From NCBI RefSeq assembly GCF_009900765.1, contig NZ_JAAABL010000018.1:1-64000 (forward strand): a DNA stretch of 64,000 nucleotides, written 5' to 3'. Source of the stretch: Rhodovarius lipocyclicus. Lineage in GTDB: Bacteria; Pseudomonadota; Alphaproteobacteria; Acetobacterales; Acetobacteraceae. The notes beneath the pieces were generated by a model, which was not told where the DNA came from, made no database searches, and was given only the letters and a program-made list of their open reading frames with translations. Positions within the stretch are counted from its first letter, which is position 1. Every line of letters starts with the position of its first letter. Below, in pieces: positions 52,026-60,884 of this stretch. A program made the translations under genes and the position numbers.

Positions 52026-53227
52026 TGGCGGCGCCCGTGCATGTGATCGGCGCGGGGGTGGCGGGGCTTTCCGCCGCCCTGGCCCTGCTGGAGGCCGGGC
52101 GCCCGGTGGTGCTGCATGAGGCGACGGCGGGGGCCGGCGGCCGCGCCCGGGCGCTGGCCGATGGCACGGACAACGGCACCCACGCCCTGGTCGGCGCCAA
52201 CACGGCGGCCCTCGGGCTGCTGGAGAAACTCGGCACCCGCGACCGCTGGGTGGAACCCGAACCCGATGGCCTGCCGGTGCTGGATTGCGCCGATGGCGCG
52301 GCCCGGCGCATCGCGCTGTCGCCCTGCGGCTGGCTGCGGGCGGACAGGCGCCCGCCGGGGCTATCCCTGGGCGCGCTGCTGGCCACCGCCAGCATGACAT
52401 TCGGCCGGGACCGCCCGGTGGCCGAGGCGATGGCCGCCCACCCCGATTTCCATCGCGGCTTCATCGACCCGCTGGTGGTGGCCACGCTGAACACGCCTTC
52501 CACCGAGGCGTCCTCCGCCCGGTTGGCGCAGGTGCTGCGGCGGCTGGGCGGGCCGGGCGCGACGCGCCTCTATGTGGCCGAGCGCGGCCTGGGCCCCGAC
52601 CTGGTGCAGCCCGCGCTGAGCGAGATCGCGCGCCTAGGCGGGGAGATCCGCTTCAACTCCCGCCTGCGGGGGCTGGAGGTGGCCGATGGCCGGCTGGTGG
52701 CGCTGGAGCTGGGTGAGCGCGTGCCGGTGGAAGCCGCCGTGCTGGCCACACCGCCCTGGGAATCGGCCCGGCTGCTGCCCGGGCTGCGGGTGCCAGAGGC
52801 CCATGCCCCCATCGTGAACCTGCATTTCGCCCGCACCGGAGCGGGCCCGGTGCGCTTCATCGGCTTCCTGGGCGCGCTGTGCCAATGGGTGCTGGTGCGG
52901 CCCTCCGGCGTCTCGGTCACCGTCTCGGCCGGCGACGCGGAGGCGCGGGAGGATGTGGACAGCCTGGCCCCGCGCGCCTGGGGAGAGATCCTGCGCGCCG
53001 TCGCAGCCTTCGGCATCCCGGGCGAATGGCCGATCATGACGCCCGAATGCCGGGTGGTGAAGGAACGCCGCGCCACGCCGCGCCACCGGGTGGGCCGCCC
53101 GCTCAGCCCGCCCCGCCTGCCGCTGCCCAATTTGGCCCTGGCCGGGGATTGGTGCTGGCCGGCCCTGCCGGCCACCATCGACGCCGCAGTGCGCTCCGGC
53201 CAGGCGGCGGCGAAGGCGCTGGCTTGA
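52025..53227 (+). CDS. hpnE: Hydroxysqualene dehydroxylase HpnE
   Basis: 400 residues; its ATG overlaps the hpnCD stop by one base (TGATG). FAD/NAD-binding VHVIGAGVAGLSAALALLEA, and the HpnE-type middle MAAHPDFHRGFIDPLVVATL and TPSTEASSARLAQVLRRLGG, then NLALAGDWCWPALPATIDAA at the C-terminus. It forms squalene from hydroxysqualene. In this operon the product can feed both carotenoid (crtN/crtP) and hopanoid synthesis. Confidence 0.93.
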   Translation: MAAPVHVIGAGVAGLSAALALLEAGRPVVLHEATAGAGGRARALADGTDNGTHALVGANTAALGLLEKLGTRDRWVEPEPDGLPVLDCADGAARRIALSPCGWLRADRRPPGLSLGALLATASMTFGRDRPVAEAMAAHPDFHRGFIDPLVVATLNTPSTEASSARLAQVLRRLGGPGATRLYVAERGLGPDLVQPALSEIARLGGEIRFNSRLRGLEVADGRLVALELGERVPVEAAVLATPPWESARLLPGLRVPEAHAPIVNLHFARTGAGPVRFIGFLGALCQWVLVRPSGVSVTVSAGDAEAREDVDSLAPRAWGEILRAVAAFGIPGEWPIMTPECRVVKERRATPRHRVGRPLSPPRLPLPNLALAGDWCWPALPATIDAAVRSGQAAAKALA

Positions 53228-53299
53228 TCAGGATCATGGCGGCCGCCCCCCCGCCGTGCTCTGTTCACCCCCGGCCCGAACGGCCGGGAGAACGGTTCC

Positions 53300-53740
53300 A
53301 TGCACAGCTATACCCAATGGGCGCTGATCGCGGACGCCCAGCACGCCCGCATCCTGCGACGCCCCAATGAGATCGCGCCCTGGTCCGAACTGACGGAGGA
53401 GGCGATCACGATCGACAATCCACTCTCGCATGAGCAGGGTTCGGAGCGCCCGGGCCGCGTGAACGAGAGTGCCGGCACGACCCGCCACGCCATCGAGCCC
53501 CGCAGCGACCCGCACCGGATGGCCAAGCAGGCCTTCGCCCAACGCCTGGCCGATGATCTGGAGGAGGCCGCCAGCGCCGGGCGCTATGCCAGCCTGCTGC
53601 TGGTCGCCCCGCCCGCCTTCCTGGGGGACCTGCGCGACGCGCTGGGGGCGGAGACGCAAAAGCGCCTCAAGGCCAGCCTGAACAAGGACCTGACCAAGAT
53701 GGCGCTGCACGATCTGGTGCCCCACCTGACGGAGGCCTAG
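53300..53740 (+). CDS. Host_attach family protein (baeRF-type)
   Basis: 146 residues. WALIADAQHARILRRPNEIA, the basic GRVNESAGTTRHAIEPRSDP, and AGRYASLLLVAPPAFLGDL are the family pattern. The name comes from an Agrobacterium protein linked to host attachment; more recent comparisons place it with bacterial release-factor-like eRF1 domains (ribosome-associated). It may be monocistronic. Function unknown here. Confidence 0.85.
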   Translation: MHSYTQWALIADAQHARILRRPNEIAPWSELTEEAITIDNPLSHEQGSERPGRVNESAGTTRHAIEPRSDPHRMAKQAFAQRLADDLEEAASAGRYASLLLVAPPAFLGDLRDALGAETQKRLKASLNKDLTKMALHDLVPHLTEA

Positions 53741-53750
53741 CCCCTGCGCC

Positions 53751-54422
53751 TCAGGGCTGGTGCAGCGCTTCCCGCACGGCGGAGCGGAACTCCCGCCGGT
53801 GCAGTTCGTACAGGACCACCAGGCTGACGATCATCAGCGCCACCGGATGGATGATCCAGGCCAGGGCCGCCAGCCCGAAATAGTAGCTGCGCAGCCCGGT
53901 GTTGAAGTGCTTGGCGCCGCGGTTCACCACCTTGGCCGCGGCCTCGGCGCGCGCGACGGCGCTGGTATCCACCGGCAGGCCCACCACCAGCGTGCTGGTG
54001 TAGTTGAACTGCCGGAACGCCCAGGTCAGTTCGAAGAAGGCGTTGATGAAGATGACGATCAGCAGGCCGATCTTCACCTCCCACATCGCCTCGTTCGGCG
54101 CCTCGGCCCAGGGCAGCGTCGCCACCACCCGCCGCCCCACATCGGGCGCCGCCAGCAGCGCCATCAACCCGCCCAGGATGAAGATGGAGGTGGAGGCGAG
54201 GAAGGAGGTGGAGGACATCAGGTTGCCGATGGTCGCGATATCCGCGATGCGGTTGTCCCGGCCCAGGGAGGCCACCATCCAGCGGCGGCGGTGCTCGTCC
54301 ATCGCCGCGATCACGCTGTTGGCGCGGATGCTCGGGATACGGTCCACGACATAGGCATAGACCAGCCAGCACAGCACGAAGACCGTGAAGGCGATCCAGT
54401 CGAGAAGCGTGAGCGGCGGCAT
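53751..54422 (-). CDS. DUF599 family membrane protein
   Basis: 223 residues with four membrane segments. LDWIAFTVFVLCWLVYAYVV, then SIRANSVIAAMDEHRRRWMV, the segment DIATIGNLMSSTSFLASTSI and NRGAKHFNTGLRSYYFGLAA are characteristic of DUF599. The function is unknown. It converges with the Host_attach gene (10 bases apart) and lies downstream of hpnH on the same strand. Confidence 0.88.
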   Translation of the reverse strand: MPPLTLLDWIAFTVFVLCWLVYAYVVDRIPSIRANSVIAAMDEHRRRWMVASLGRDNRIADIATIGNLMSSTSFLASTSIFILGGLMALLAAPDVGRRVVATLPWAEAPNEAMWEVKIGLLIVIFINAFFELTWAFRQFNYTSTLVVGLPVDTSAVARAEAAAKVVNRGAKHFNTGLRSYYFGLAALAWIIHPVALMIVSLVVLYELHRREFRSAVREALHQP

Positions 54423-54482
54423 GCGGCGGGTCTAGCATAGCCGGGGCGTGCATCTCACGCCCCGGATGATGACAGGCCGGTC

Positions 54483-55658
54483 TTATTCGGCCGCGACCTT
54501 GCCGCTGCCGCCATGCTTGGCACCGCGCGCGGGCTCATGCGCGATGTCCTCCATGACCTTCTGGACATGGTTGCTGAACACGTATTCGGACGGGCGCTGC
54601 TTGGTCAGGTCGATCTCGGGCGCCATGGGGCCCGAGGTGCGCGGGCCGCGGAACTGCGCGGTCAGGGCCTTGATCGGATGCTTGATGGCATCGATCGCGG
54701 CGGTGGCCTCGAAGCCCGAATGCACCATGCAATCGGCGCACTTCTCATAGTTGCCGACGCCGTACTTGTCCCACTCGGTGGTGTCCATCAGCTCCTGGAA
54801 GGACTTGGCGTAGCCCTCGCCCAGCAGATAGCAGGGGCGCTGCCAGCCGAAGATGTTGCGCGTGGGGTTGCCCCAGGGCGTGCAGTGATAGGACTGGTTG
54901 CCGGCCAGGAAGTCCAGGAACAGCGGGCTGTTGCCCATGCGCCACTTGGGCTTGCCGCCCTTGGAACCGGTGTTGCGCGACAGCACGTCGCGGAACAGCT
55001 CCTTGGTCGCCTGGCGGTTCAGGAAGTGCTTCTGGTCCGGCGCGCGCTCATAGGAATAGCCGGGGGACAGCATGATGTTGTCCACGCCCATCGCCGTCAC
55101 GTCGTCGAAGAACTTCGCGGTGCGCTCGGCATCGGCGTTGTTGAACAGCGTGCAGTTGATGGCGGTGCGGAAGCCCTTCTCGCGCACCTTCTTCAGGGCG
55201 GCCACGGCGCGGTCGTACACGCCTTCCTGGCTGACGGCCCAATCGTGCTGCGCGCGGTCGCCGTCCAGGTGGATGTCCCAGATGAAGCGCGGGTGCGGCT
55301 TGTAGTCGTCCATGCGCTTGTCCAGCAGCAGGGCGTTGGTGCACAGGATCACGATGCGGCCCTGGTCCAGCAGGCCCTGGACCACCTGCGGCATTTCCTT
55401 GTGCAGCAGCGGCTCGCCGCCCGCGATCGCCACCACGGGCGCGCCGCATTCCTCGGCGGCGCCGAGGCATTCCTCGACCGTCAGGCGCTTGTTCAGGATC
55501 TTGTCCGGATAGTCGATCTTGCCGCAGCCGGCGCAGGCCAGGTTGCAACGGAACAACGGCTCCAGCATCAGCACCAGCGGGAAGCGCTTGCGCCCCGACA
55601 ATTGCTGCTTGAGCACATAGGCCGCCACCTTGGCCTGCTGAGAAAGAGGAATACCCAT
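54483..55658 (-). CDS. hpnH: Adenosylhopane synthase HpnH (radical SAM)
   Basis: 391 residues. Radical-SAM motif CNLACAGC (Cys38, Cys42, Cys45) in EPLFRCNLACAGCGKIDYPD, VVAIAGGEPLLHKEMPQVVQ, and the C-terminal SPASM-like Cys region GVGNYEKCADCMVHSGFEAT. It joins 5'-deoxyadenosine to diploptene or hopene, the first step of extended hopanoids. ATG 55658 (MGIPLSQQAKVAAYVLKQ) is the canonical HpnH start, with AGGAG 12 bases upstream. A candidate sigma-70-type promoter lies at 55709-55736. Confidence 0.95.
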   Translation of the reverse strand: MGIPLSQQAKVAAYVLKQQLSGRKRFPLVLMLEPLFRCNLACAGCGKIDYPDKILNKRLTVEECLGAAEECGAPVVAIAGGEPLLHKEMPQVVQGLLDQGRIVILCTNALLLDKRMDDYKPHPRFIWDIHLDGDRAQHDWAVSQEGVYDRAVAALKKVREKGFRTAINCTLFNNADAERTAKFFDDVTAMGVDNIMLSPGYSYERAPDQKHFLNRQATKELFRDVLSRNTGSKGGKPKWRMGNSPLFLDFLAGNQSYHCTPWGNPTRNIFGWQRPCYLLGEGYAKSFQELMDTTEWDKYGVGNYEKCADCMVHSGFEATAAIDAIKHPIKALTAQFRGPRTSGPMAPEIDLTKQRPSEYVFSNHVQKVMEDIAHEPARGAKHGGSGKVAAE

Positions 55659-55708
55659 CCGGCGGGTCGCTCCTGGAATCTGGGTGCAAAGCCGCACCGA
55701 AGTGCAGC

Positions 55709-55736
55709 CCTATAGCATGCGTTGCCGCAGTGCCAA
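55709..55736 (-). promoter_or_regulatory. Candidate hpnH promoter
   Basis: On the minus strand TTGGCA, 16 bases, TATAGG, about 50 bases before the hpnH ATG. Both hexamers are close to the sigma-70 consensus for a GC-rich genome. Spacing is one base short of ideal. Confidence 0.4.
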
Positions 55737-55758
55737 AGGTTCCTGGACATGGCACTCC

Positions 55759-55778
55759 CGCAAGGTTTCGCAAGGTTT
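55759..55778. repeat. Tandem 10-base direct repeats upstream of copC
   Basis: CGCAAGGTTT occurs twice back to back, followed by a degenerate third copy (TCTCCAGGTT). The first copies end 44 bases before the copC ATG. Tandem 10-base spacing puts the units on one face of the helix, as for a regulator binding site. Confidence 0.4.
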
Positions 55779-55821
55779 CTCCAGGTTGCATGGCCGAGGG
55801 GCCGGACCTAGTTTCGCGCCC

Positions 55822-56211
55822 ATGCCCCAGATGTCCCGCCGCGCCGTGATGGCCGCCCCTGTCCTGCTGGCCGTGCCGGCCGCTATCCCGGAGGCGCAGG
55901 CCCATGCCATCCTGCGCCGGTCGGAGCCCGCGGCCGGCGCCACCGTGCCCCCCGGGCCCTTGCGCATCCGTATCTTCTTCAACAGCCGCATCGACCATGA
56001 GCGCAGCCAGATCCTGGTCGCGCCCGCCCGGCGCGGCGGCGGCGGCACCGCCGACGAGGTGCGGGTGGAGCTGGAACCGGGCATGCCGGTGACGGAGATG
56101 GCGGGCACCACCCAGCCGCTTACGCCCGGGGCCTGGCGCTTCCGCTGGCAGGTGCTGGCGCTGGATGGCCACATCACCCGGGGTGACGTTTTCTTCACCG
56201 TGGCGGGCTGA
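55822..56211 (+). CDS. copC: CopC-domain periplasmic copper-binding protein
   Basis: 129 residues. Signal peptide MSRRAVMAAPVLLAVPAAIP, with cleavage at AQA|HA that leaves His1, the usual N-terminal copper ligand of CopC. The mature domain reads AILRRSEPAAGATVPPGPLR, RIRIFFNSRIDHERSQILVA and WRFRWQVLALDGHITRGDVF (second His region LDGHITRG). A short CopC of about 105 mature residues binding Cu(II). Five bases separate it from the CopD-type membrane gene, giving a copper uptake or handling pair. Confidence 0.88.
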   Translation: MPQMSRRAVMAAPVLLAVPAAIPEAQAHAILRRSEPAAGATVPPGPLRIRIFFNSRIDHERSQILVAPARRGGGGTADEVRVELEPGMPVTEMAGTTQPLTPGAWRFRWQVLALDGHITRGDVFFTVAG

Positions 56212-56216
56212 CGCGC

Positions 56217-57890
56217 GTGGAACTGTTCCTCGACCTCTATGGCTTCCTCTCGGTCGTGCTGCGGTCGCTGGCGCTGATCGCGCGCAGCGTCACCATCGGC
56301 TCGCTCGCCTATCTGCTGCTGCTGGCCGGGCCGCTGGCCGCGCGGTTCCAGCCGCAGGAGGCCGCGCTGATGCTCGATTCGGCCCGGCGGGTGGCGCTGG
56401 CCGCGGGCTGGGCCACGCTGGGGACCACGCTGCTGGCCGTGGGGCTGGGCACCATCGCGCTGATGGGCTCGCTGGATGTGGGGCTCGGCCCGGCGCTGGG
56501 GGCGGGTTTCGTGCTCTCGGGCGCGGGGGTGATGGGCTTCACCGTGCTCGCCATGCTGGCGTTGGCGCCGGGCGGGGCACCGCGCGGCCCGCGGGCCGGG
56601 CTGCTGGCGGTGGCTGGGCTCGGCATGCTGGCCTCCGCCGTCGCGGGCAGCCACGCCATGGCGCGTGAGGACGCGCGCGCGCCCATGCTGGCCGCCACCG
56701 CCCTGCACCAGCTGGGCGCCGCGCTGTGGCTGGGCGGGCTGCCGGCCTTCCTGGCCGCGCTGCGCCTGCCCTGGGCGCCGGCCGCGGCGCAGGCGGTGGG
56801 CACGCGCTATTCCGCGCTGGCCGCAGCCGGCGTGCTGTGCATCATCGGCGGCATCATCGGCTTCTACCTGGGTTATATCGGCTCGCCGGAGGGGCTGTAC
56901 GGCACCGCCTATGGCGCCATGAGCCTGACGAAATCCGTGCTGATGGGCTTCCTGCTGCTGCTGGGGCTGGGCAATTTCCTGCTGCTGCACCATTTCGCGC
57001 GCGGCCAGGCCGGCAGCGTGCTGCCGCGCGTGCGCCGCTTCGTGGAATGCGAGGTGATCACGGGTATCTGCGTCTTCGGCATCGCCGCCAGCCTGACCAG
57101 CGTGCCCCCCGCCGTGGACCTGCCCGACGACCGCGTGGAATGGCATGAGATCGTGGAGCGCTTCACGCCCCAGGCCCCGCGCCTGATTTCCCCGGACCAT
57201 CGGGACCTGGCCATCCCCAACCTGCAGGAACAGCTGAACGCCGAATACCAGGCCCGCCAGGCGCCCGACCGGCCGCAGGCCTTCATTCCCGGCGAGGGGC
57301 TGCTGCCGCCGCGCAACGCCTTCGACCTGGCCTGGAGCGAGTACAACCACAACATCGCGGGCTTCATCGTGCTGGCGGTGGGCCTCGCGGCCCTGCTGGA
57401 CGCCACCCGCCGCGTGCCGCTGGCCCGCCACTGGCCGCTGCTGTTCATGGGCCTCGCGGCCTTCCTGTTCCTCCGCTCGGACCCCGAGGCCTGGCCGATG
57501 GGGGAGATCTCCTTCCTCGATTCGCTGCGAGACCCGGAGGCCTTGCAGCACAAGCTGCTCTCCTTCCTGGTGGTGATCTTCGCGGTGTCGGAATGGCTGG
57601 TGCGGCTGTCGGGCAAGCGCACGGCGGCGGCCTTCGTGTTTCCGCTCTCGATGGCCGCCGGCGGTTTCCTGCTGCTGGCGCACACCCACGCCATCGCCAA
57701 TATCCGCGAGGCGCTGCTGGTCGAACTCTCCCACCTGCCCCTGGGCGCCGCGTCCGTGATCGCGGCCTGCGCCCGCTGGGTGGAACTGCGCAGCGAGCCC
57801 GAAAGCTGGCTGGCCCGGCTTGGCCGCTGGACCTGGCCCGCCTGTCTCATCTTCATCAGCCTGATCCTCATTTTCTACCGTGAAGCCTGA
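56217..57890 (+). CDS. copD: CopD-family multi-pass membrane protein with extended C-terminal half
   Basis: 557 residues from a GTG. The N-terminal half (about 1-290) is the CopD copper-transport domain: SLALIARSVTIGSLAYLLLL, GSHAMAREDARAPMLAATAL (His), LHQLGAALWLGGLPAFLAAL (His, the CopD HxxxAxxWxG motif) and NFLLLHHFARG. A periplasmic loop (PPAVDLPDDRVEWHEIVERF) follows, then a second membrane half of about five helices with HNIAGFIVLAVGLAALLDAT and GFLLLAHTHAIANIREALLV. The role of the second half is unknown. It overlaps hpnN by 11 bases. Confidence 0.87.
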   Translation: MELFLDLYGFLSVVLRSLALIARSVTIGSLAYLLLLAGPLAARFQPQEAALMLDSARRVALAAGWATLGTTLLAVGLGTIALMGSLDVGLGPALGAGFVLSGAGVMGFTVLAMLALAPGGAPRGPRAGLLAVAGLGMLASAVAGSHAMAREDARAPMLAATALHQLGAALWLGGLPAFLAALRLPWAPAAAQAVGTRYSALAAAGVLCIIGGIIGFYLGYIGSPEGLYGTAYGAMSLTKSVLMGFLLLLGLGNFLLLHHFARGQAGSVLPRVRRFVECEVITGICVFGIAASLTSVPPAVDLPDDRVEWHEIVERFTPQAPRLISPDHRDLAIPNLQEQLNAEYQARQAPDRPQAFIPGEGLLPPRNAFDLAWSEYNHNIAGFIVLAVGLAALLDATRRVPLARHWPLLFMGLAAFLFLRSDPEAWPMGEISFLDSLRDPEALQHKLLSFLVVIFAVSEWLVRLSGKRTAAAFVFPLSMAAGGFLLLAHTHAIANIREALLVELSHLPLGAASVIAACARWVELRSEPESWLARLGRWTWPACLIFISLILIFYREA

Positions 57891-60468
57891 CACCTACGTC
57901 TCCCGCGCCGTCGCGGCGCTGGTGGGGTTCAGCCTGCGTCACGCCAAGCTCATGGTGCTGCTGTACGCGGCCGTGACCGGGGCGGCGGGCTGGATCGCCA
58001 CCACGCGGTTCGAACTCACCTCCGATGTCTCCCTGCTCTTCCCGCAGGACCTGCCCTGGCGGCAGACGGAGCGCGCGATCTCCGAGGCCTTCCCCCAGCG
58101 GGACGACCTGATCGCGGTGGTGGTGGATGCCCCCACCGGGGCCGCGGCCGACCGCGCGGCGCAGGATCTGGCGACCCGCCTGCGCAGCCGGGCGGATCTG
58201 TTCCGCTCCGTCCGCCGCCCCGATGCGGGGCCGTTCTTCGAGCGGAACGCCGCCCTCTACCTCTCCCTGCCCGAGGTGCAATCCCTGGCGGACCGGCTGA
58301 TCGAGGCGCAGCCCCTGCTGGGCACGCTGGCGGCCGATCCCTCCATCCGGGGCGTGGCCGATCTGCTGCGCACCGCCATGGAGGGGGTTGCGCGCGGCGA
58401 CACCACCCTGCAGCCGCTGGCGGGGCCCCTCGCGGCCTTCGCCCGCGCGGCCGAGGCCGCGCTGCGCGGCGAGGTGGCCGAGCCCGACTGGGCGGTGATG
58501 ATGACCGGCCGCACCCCGGGCACGCTGGAGACCCGGCGCTTCGTGCTGGTGCAGCCGGTGCTGGATTTCTCGCATCTGGCCGCCGGCGGCAGCGCGACGG
58601 AGGCGATCCGCAACGCCGCCGTGCCGCTGATGCTGAACGGCGTGACCATCCGCCTGACCGGCGGCGTGCCGATGGCCGATGAGGAATTCTCCACCCTGTC
58701 CGAAGGGGCGGTGGAGAATGTGGTGCTCTCGCTGGGCTTCACGGTGCTGCTGCTGTGGATGGCGCTGCGCAGCTGGCGGCTGATCTGGCCGCTGATGATC
58801 CTCGTGGTGGCGGGGCTGGTCTGGACGGCCGCCTTCGGCATCCTGGCGGTGGGCCGGTTCAACCCGCTCTCGATCGCCTTCGCCGTGCTGTTCATCGGCC
58901 TGGGCGTGGATTTCGGCATCCAGTACGCCGTGCAGTACCGGGCCGAGCGCCGCGCCGCCGGCGCCCTGATGCCCGCCTTGCTGCAGGCCGCCCGCGTGGC
59001 GGGGCCGGGCATGACGCTGGCCGCCATGTCCTGCACCCTGTCCTTCTTCGCCTTCATCCCCACCGAATATCTGGGCGTGCGGGAGCTCGGGCTGATCTCG
59101 GGTGTGGGGATGCTGATCGGCTGGCTGATGGCCATGACGCTGCTGCCCGCGCTGATGCTGCTGGCCCGGCCGGAGGCCGAGGGGCGCGAGGTCGGCTATC
59201 CGGGTTTCGCGCCGCTGGATGCCTTCCTGCTGCGCCGGGCGCGGGGTGTCACCATCGCGGCCGGCGTGCTGGCGCTGGCCTGCATCGCCACCCTGCCGCT
59301 GCTGCGCTTCGACACCGACCCCATCAACCTGCGCGACCCCGGCAAGGAATCGGTGGCCACTTTCATCGAGCTGATGGGCAGCCTGGACACCAACCCCAAC
59401 ACGCTGGACGCGCTGGCCCCGAACCTGGAGGCCGCCCAGGCCCTGGCCCGCCGGCTGGAGGCCCTGCCCCAGGTCGGCCGGGCGCTGACGCTGGCCAGCT
59501 TCATCCCCGAGGGCCAGCCGGAGAAGCTCGCGATCCTGGAGGACGCGGCGATGCTGATGGGCCCGACATTGGCCACCACGCCCGGCACGCCGCCCACCGA
59601 CATCCAGACCGCCGCCGCCCTGGCCCAGGCCGGCGCCGCCCTGCATGGCGCCCGCGGCGATGACCAGGCCGCGCGCGACGCCCGCCGCCTGGGCGCCGCC
59701 TTCATCCGCCTGGCCGATGCCCACCCCTCCCAGCGGGAAGCCCTGGCCGAGGCGCTGCTGCCCGGCCTGCGCACCACCATGCGGCAGGTGACGGCCCTGC
59801 TCTCCGCCCGGCCGGTCGCGCTGGGGGACCTGCCGGCGGATCTGCGCGCGGACTGGATCACCGCCGATGGCCGCGCCCGGGTGGAGATCGCGCCGCGCAT
59901 CCAGGGCCACAATGGCGATGCCATGCGCGAATTTGCCGCCGCCGTGCAGCGCGTGGCGCCCGAGGCGAGCGGTGCCGCCATCTCCACCTCCGCCTCCTCC
60001 GCCACCGTGCAGAAGGCGTTCCTGGTGGCGGGCGTGATCGCGGTGGTGCTGGTGCTGGGGCTGCTGCTGGTGCAGCTGGGCAGCCTGCGGCTGTCATTGC
60101 TGGCCATCGCGCCCCTGGCCATCGCGGGGCTGATGACGCTGGCCCACTGCGCCCTGTTCGGGCCGGAGCTGAACCTGGCCAATATCATCGCCCTGCCGCT
60201 GCTGTTCGGCATGGGGGTGGCTTACGACATCTACTACGTCACCGCCTGGGTGCGGGGCGAACGCAACCTGCTGGCGAGCCCCCTGAACCGCGCGGTGATC
60301 TATTCGGCCGTGACCAACGCCACGGCCTTCGGCGCGCTGGCCATCTCACCTCATCCCGGCACGGCCAGCATGGGCGTGGTGCTGGGGGTGTCGCTGATCT
60401 ACTCGCTGGGCTGCGTGATGCTGCTGCTGCCGGCCATGCTGGCGGTGTTCGTGAAGGAGCCGCGCTGA
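57880..60468 (+). CDS. hpnN: Hopanoid transporter HpnN (RND/MMPL superfamily)
   Basis: 862 residues from a GTG. Two MMPL/SSD-type halves, each with six membrane helices and a periplasmic loop after the first helix: helix 1 then TSDVSLLFPQDLPWRQTERA; the first core FAVLFIGLGVDFGIQYAVQY and LAAMSCTLSFFAFIPTEYLG; the second half LIELMGSLDTNPNTLDALAP and NIIALPLLFGMGVAYDIYYV. HpnN moves hopanoids from the inner to the outer membrane in alphaproteobacteria. Its coupling to the copC-copD pair rather than to hpnH is unusual in arrangement; co-transcription with copper genes is inferred from the overlap. Confidence 0.93.
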   Translation: MKPDTYVSRAVAALVGFSLRHAKLMVLLYAAVTGAAGWIATTRFELTSDVSLLFPQDLPWRQTERAISEAFPQRDDLIAVVVDAPTGAAADRAAQDLATRLRSRADLFRSVRRPDAGPFFERNAALYLSLPEVQSLADRLIEAQPLLGTLAADPSIRGVADLLRTAMEGVARGDTTLQPLAGPLAAFARAAEAALRGEVAEPDWAVMMTGRTPGTLETRRFVLVQPVLDFSHLAAGGSATEAIRNAAVPLMLNGVTIRLTGGVPMADEEFSTLSEGAVENVVLSLGFTVLLLWMALRSWRLIWPLMILVVAGLVWTAAFGILAVGRFNPLSIAFAVLFIGLGVDFGIQYAVQYRAERRAAGALMPALLQAARVAGPGMTLAAMSCTLSFFAFIPTEYLGVRELGLISGVGMLIGWLMAMTLLPALMLLARPEAEGREVGYPGFAPLDAFLLRRARGVTIAAGVLALACIATLPLLRFDTDPINLRDPGKESVATFIELMGSLDTNPNTLDALAPNLEAAQALARRLEALPQVGRALTLASFIPEGQPEKLAILEDAAMLMGPTLATTPGTPPTDIQTAAALAQAGAALHGARGDDQAARDARRLGAAFIRLADAHPSQREALAEALLPGLRTTMRQVTALLSARPVALGDLPADLRADWITADGRARVEIAPRIQGHNGDAMREFAAAVQRVAPEASGAAISTSASSATVQKAFLVAGVIAVVLVLGLLLVQLGSLRLSLLAIAPLAIAGLMTLAHCALFGPELNLANIIALPLLFGMGVAYDIYYVTAWVRGERNLLASPLNRAVIYSAVTNATAFGALAISPHPGTASMGVVLGVSLIYSLGCVMLLLPAMLAVFVKEPR

Positions 60469-60474
60469 GGGAGG

Positions 60475-60882
60475 TCAGTGCACCCCGCGCGGCTCGTGCG
60501 GGGAATCCAGGCTGAAGGCCGGGATCACCACGTCGAACGGCTCACCAGAGAGGCTGTCGATCATGTGGTACAGCCCGCGCATGAAGCCCGACGGCGTCGA
60601 GAGCGGGGTTCCGGAGGTGTATTCGAAGGCCTCGCCCGGCTCCAGCACCGGCTGTTCGCCCACCACCCCGTCGCCATGCACGCGCTGCTGGCGGCCCTGG
60701 CCATCGGTGATCAGCCAGGTGCGCTTCAGCAACTGCACCGTCGCCTCGCCCTGGTTGGCGATGCTGACGCGATAGGCCCAGACATATTGCCCGCGCTCGG
60801 GCTCGGACTGGTCCTCCAGGTAGAAGGCCTGGACCGAGACGGTGATGCCGCGCGTGGTGGCGGTGAAGCTGGGGGCTGCCAT
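60475..60882 (-). CDS. apaG: ApaG protein
   Basis: 135 residues, one beta-sandwich domain: FTATTRGITVSVQAFYLEDQ, YVWAYRVSIANQGEATVQLL, TWLITDGQGRQQRVHGDGVV, GEQPVLEPGEAFEYTSGTPL, and SFDVVIPAFSLDSP-type end. ApaG is widespread, linked to Mg/Co efflux and Ap4A metabolism in E. coli; its exact function is not established. Two bases separate it from the LysE gene upstream. Confidence 0.93.
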   Translation of the reverse strand: MAAPSFTATTRGITVSVQAFYLEDQSEPERGQYVWAYRVSIANQGEATVQLLKRTWLITDGQGRQQRVHGDGVVGEQPVLEPGEAFEYTSGTPLSTPSGFMRGLYHMIDSLSGEPFDVVIPAFSLDSPHEPRGVH

Positions 60883-60884
60883 GG

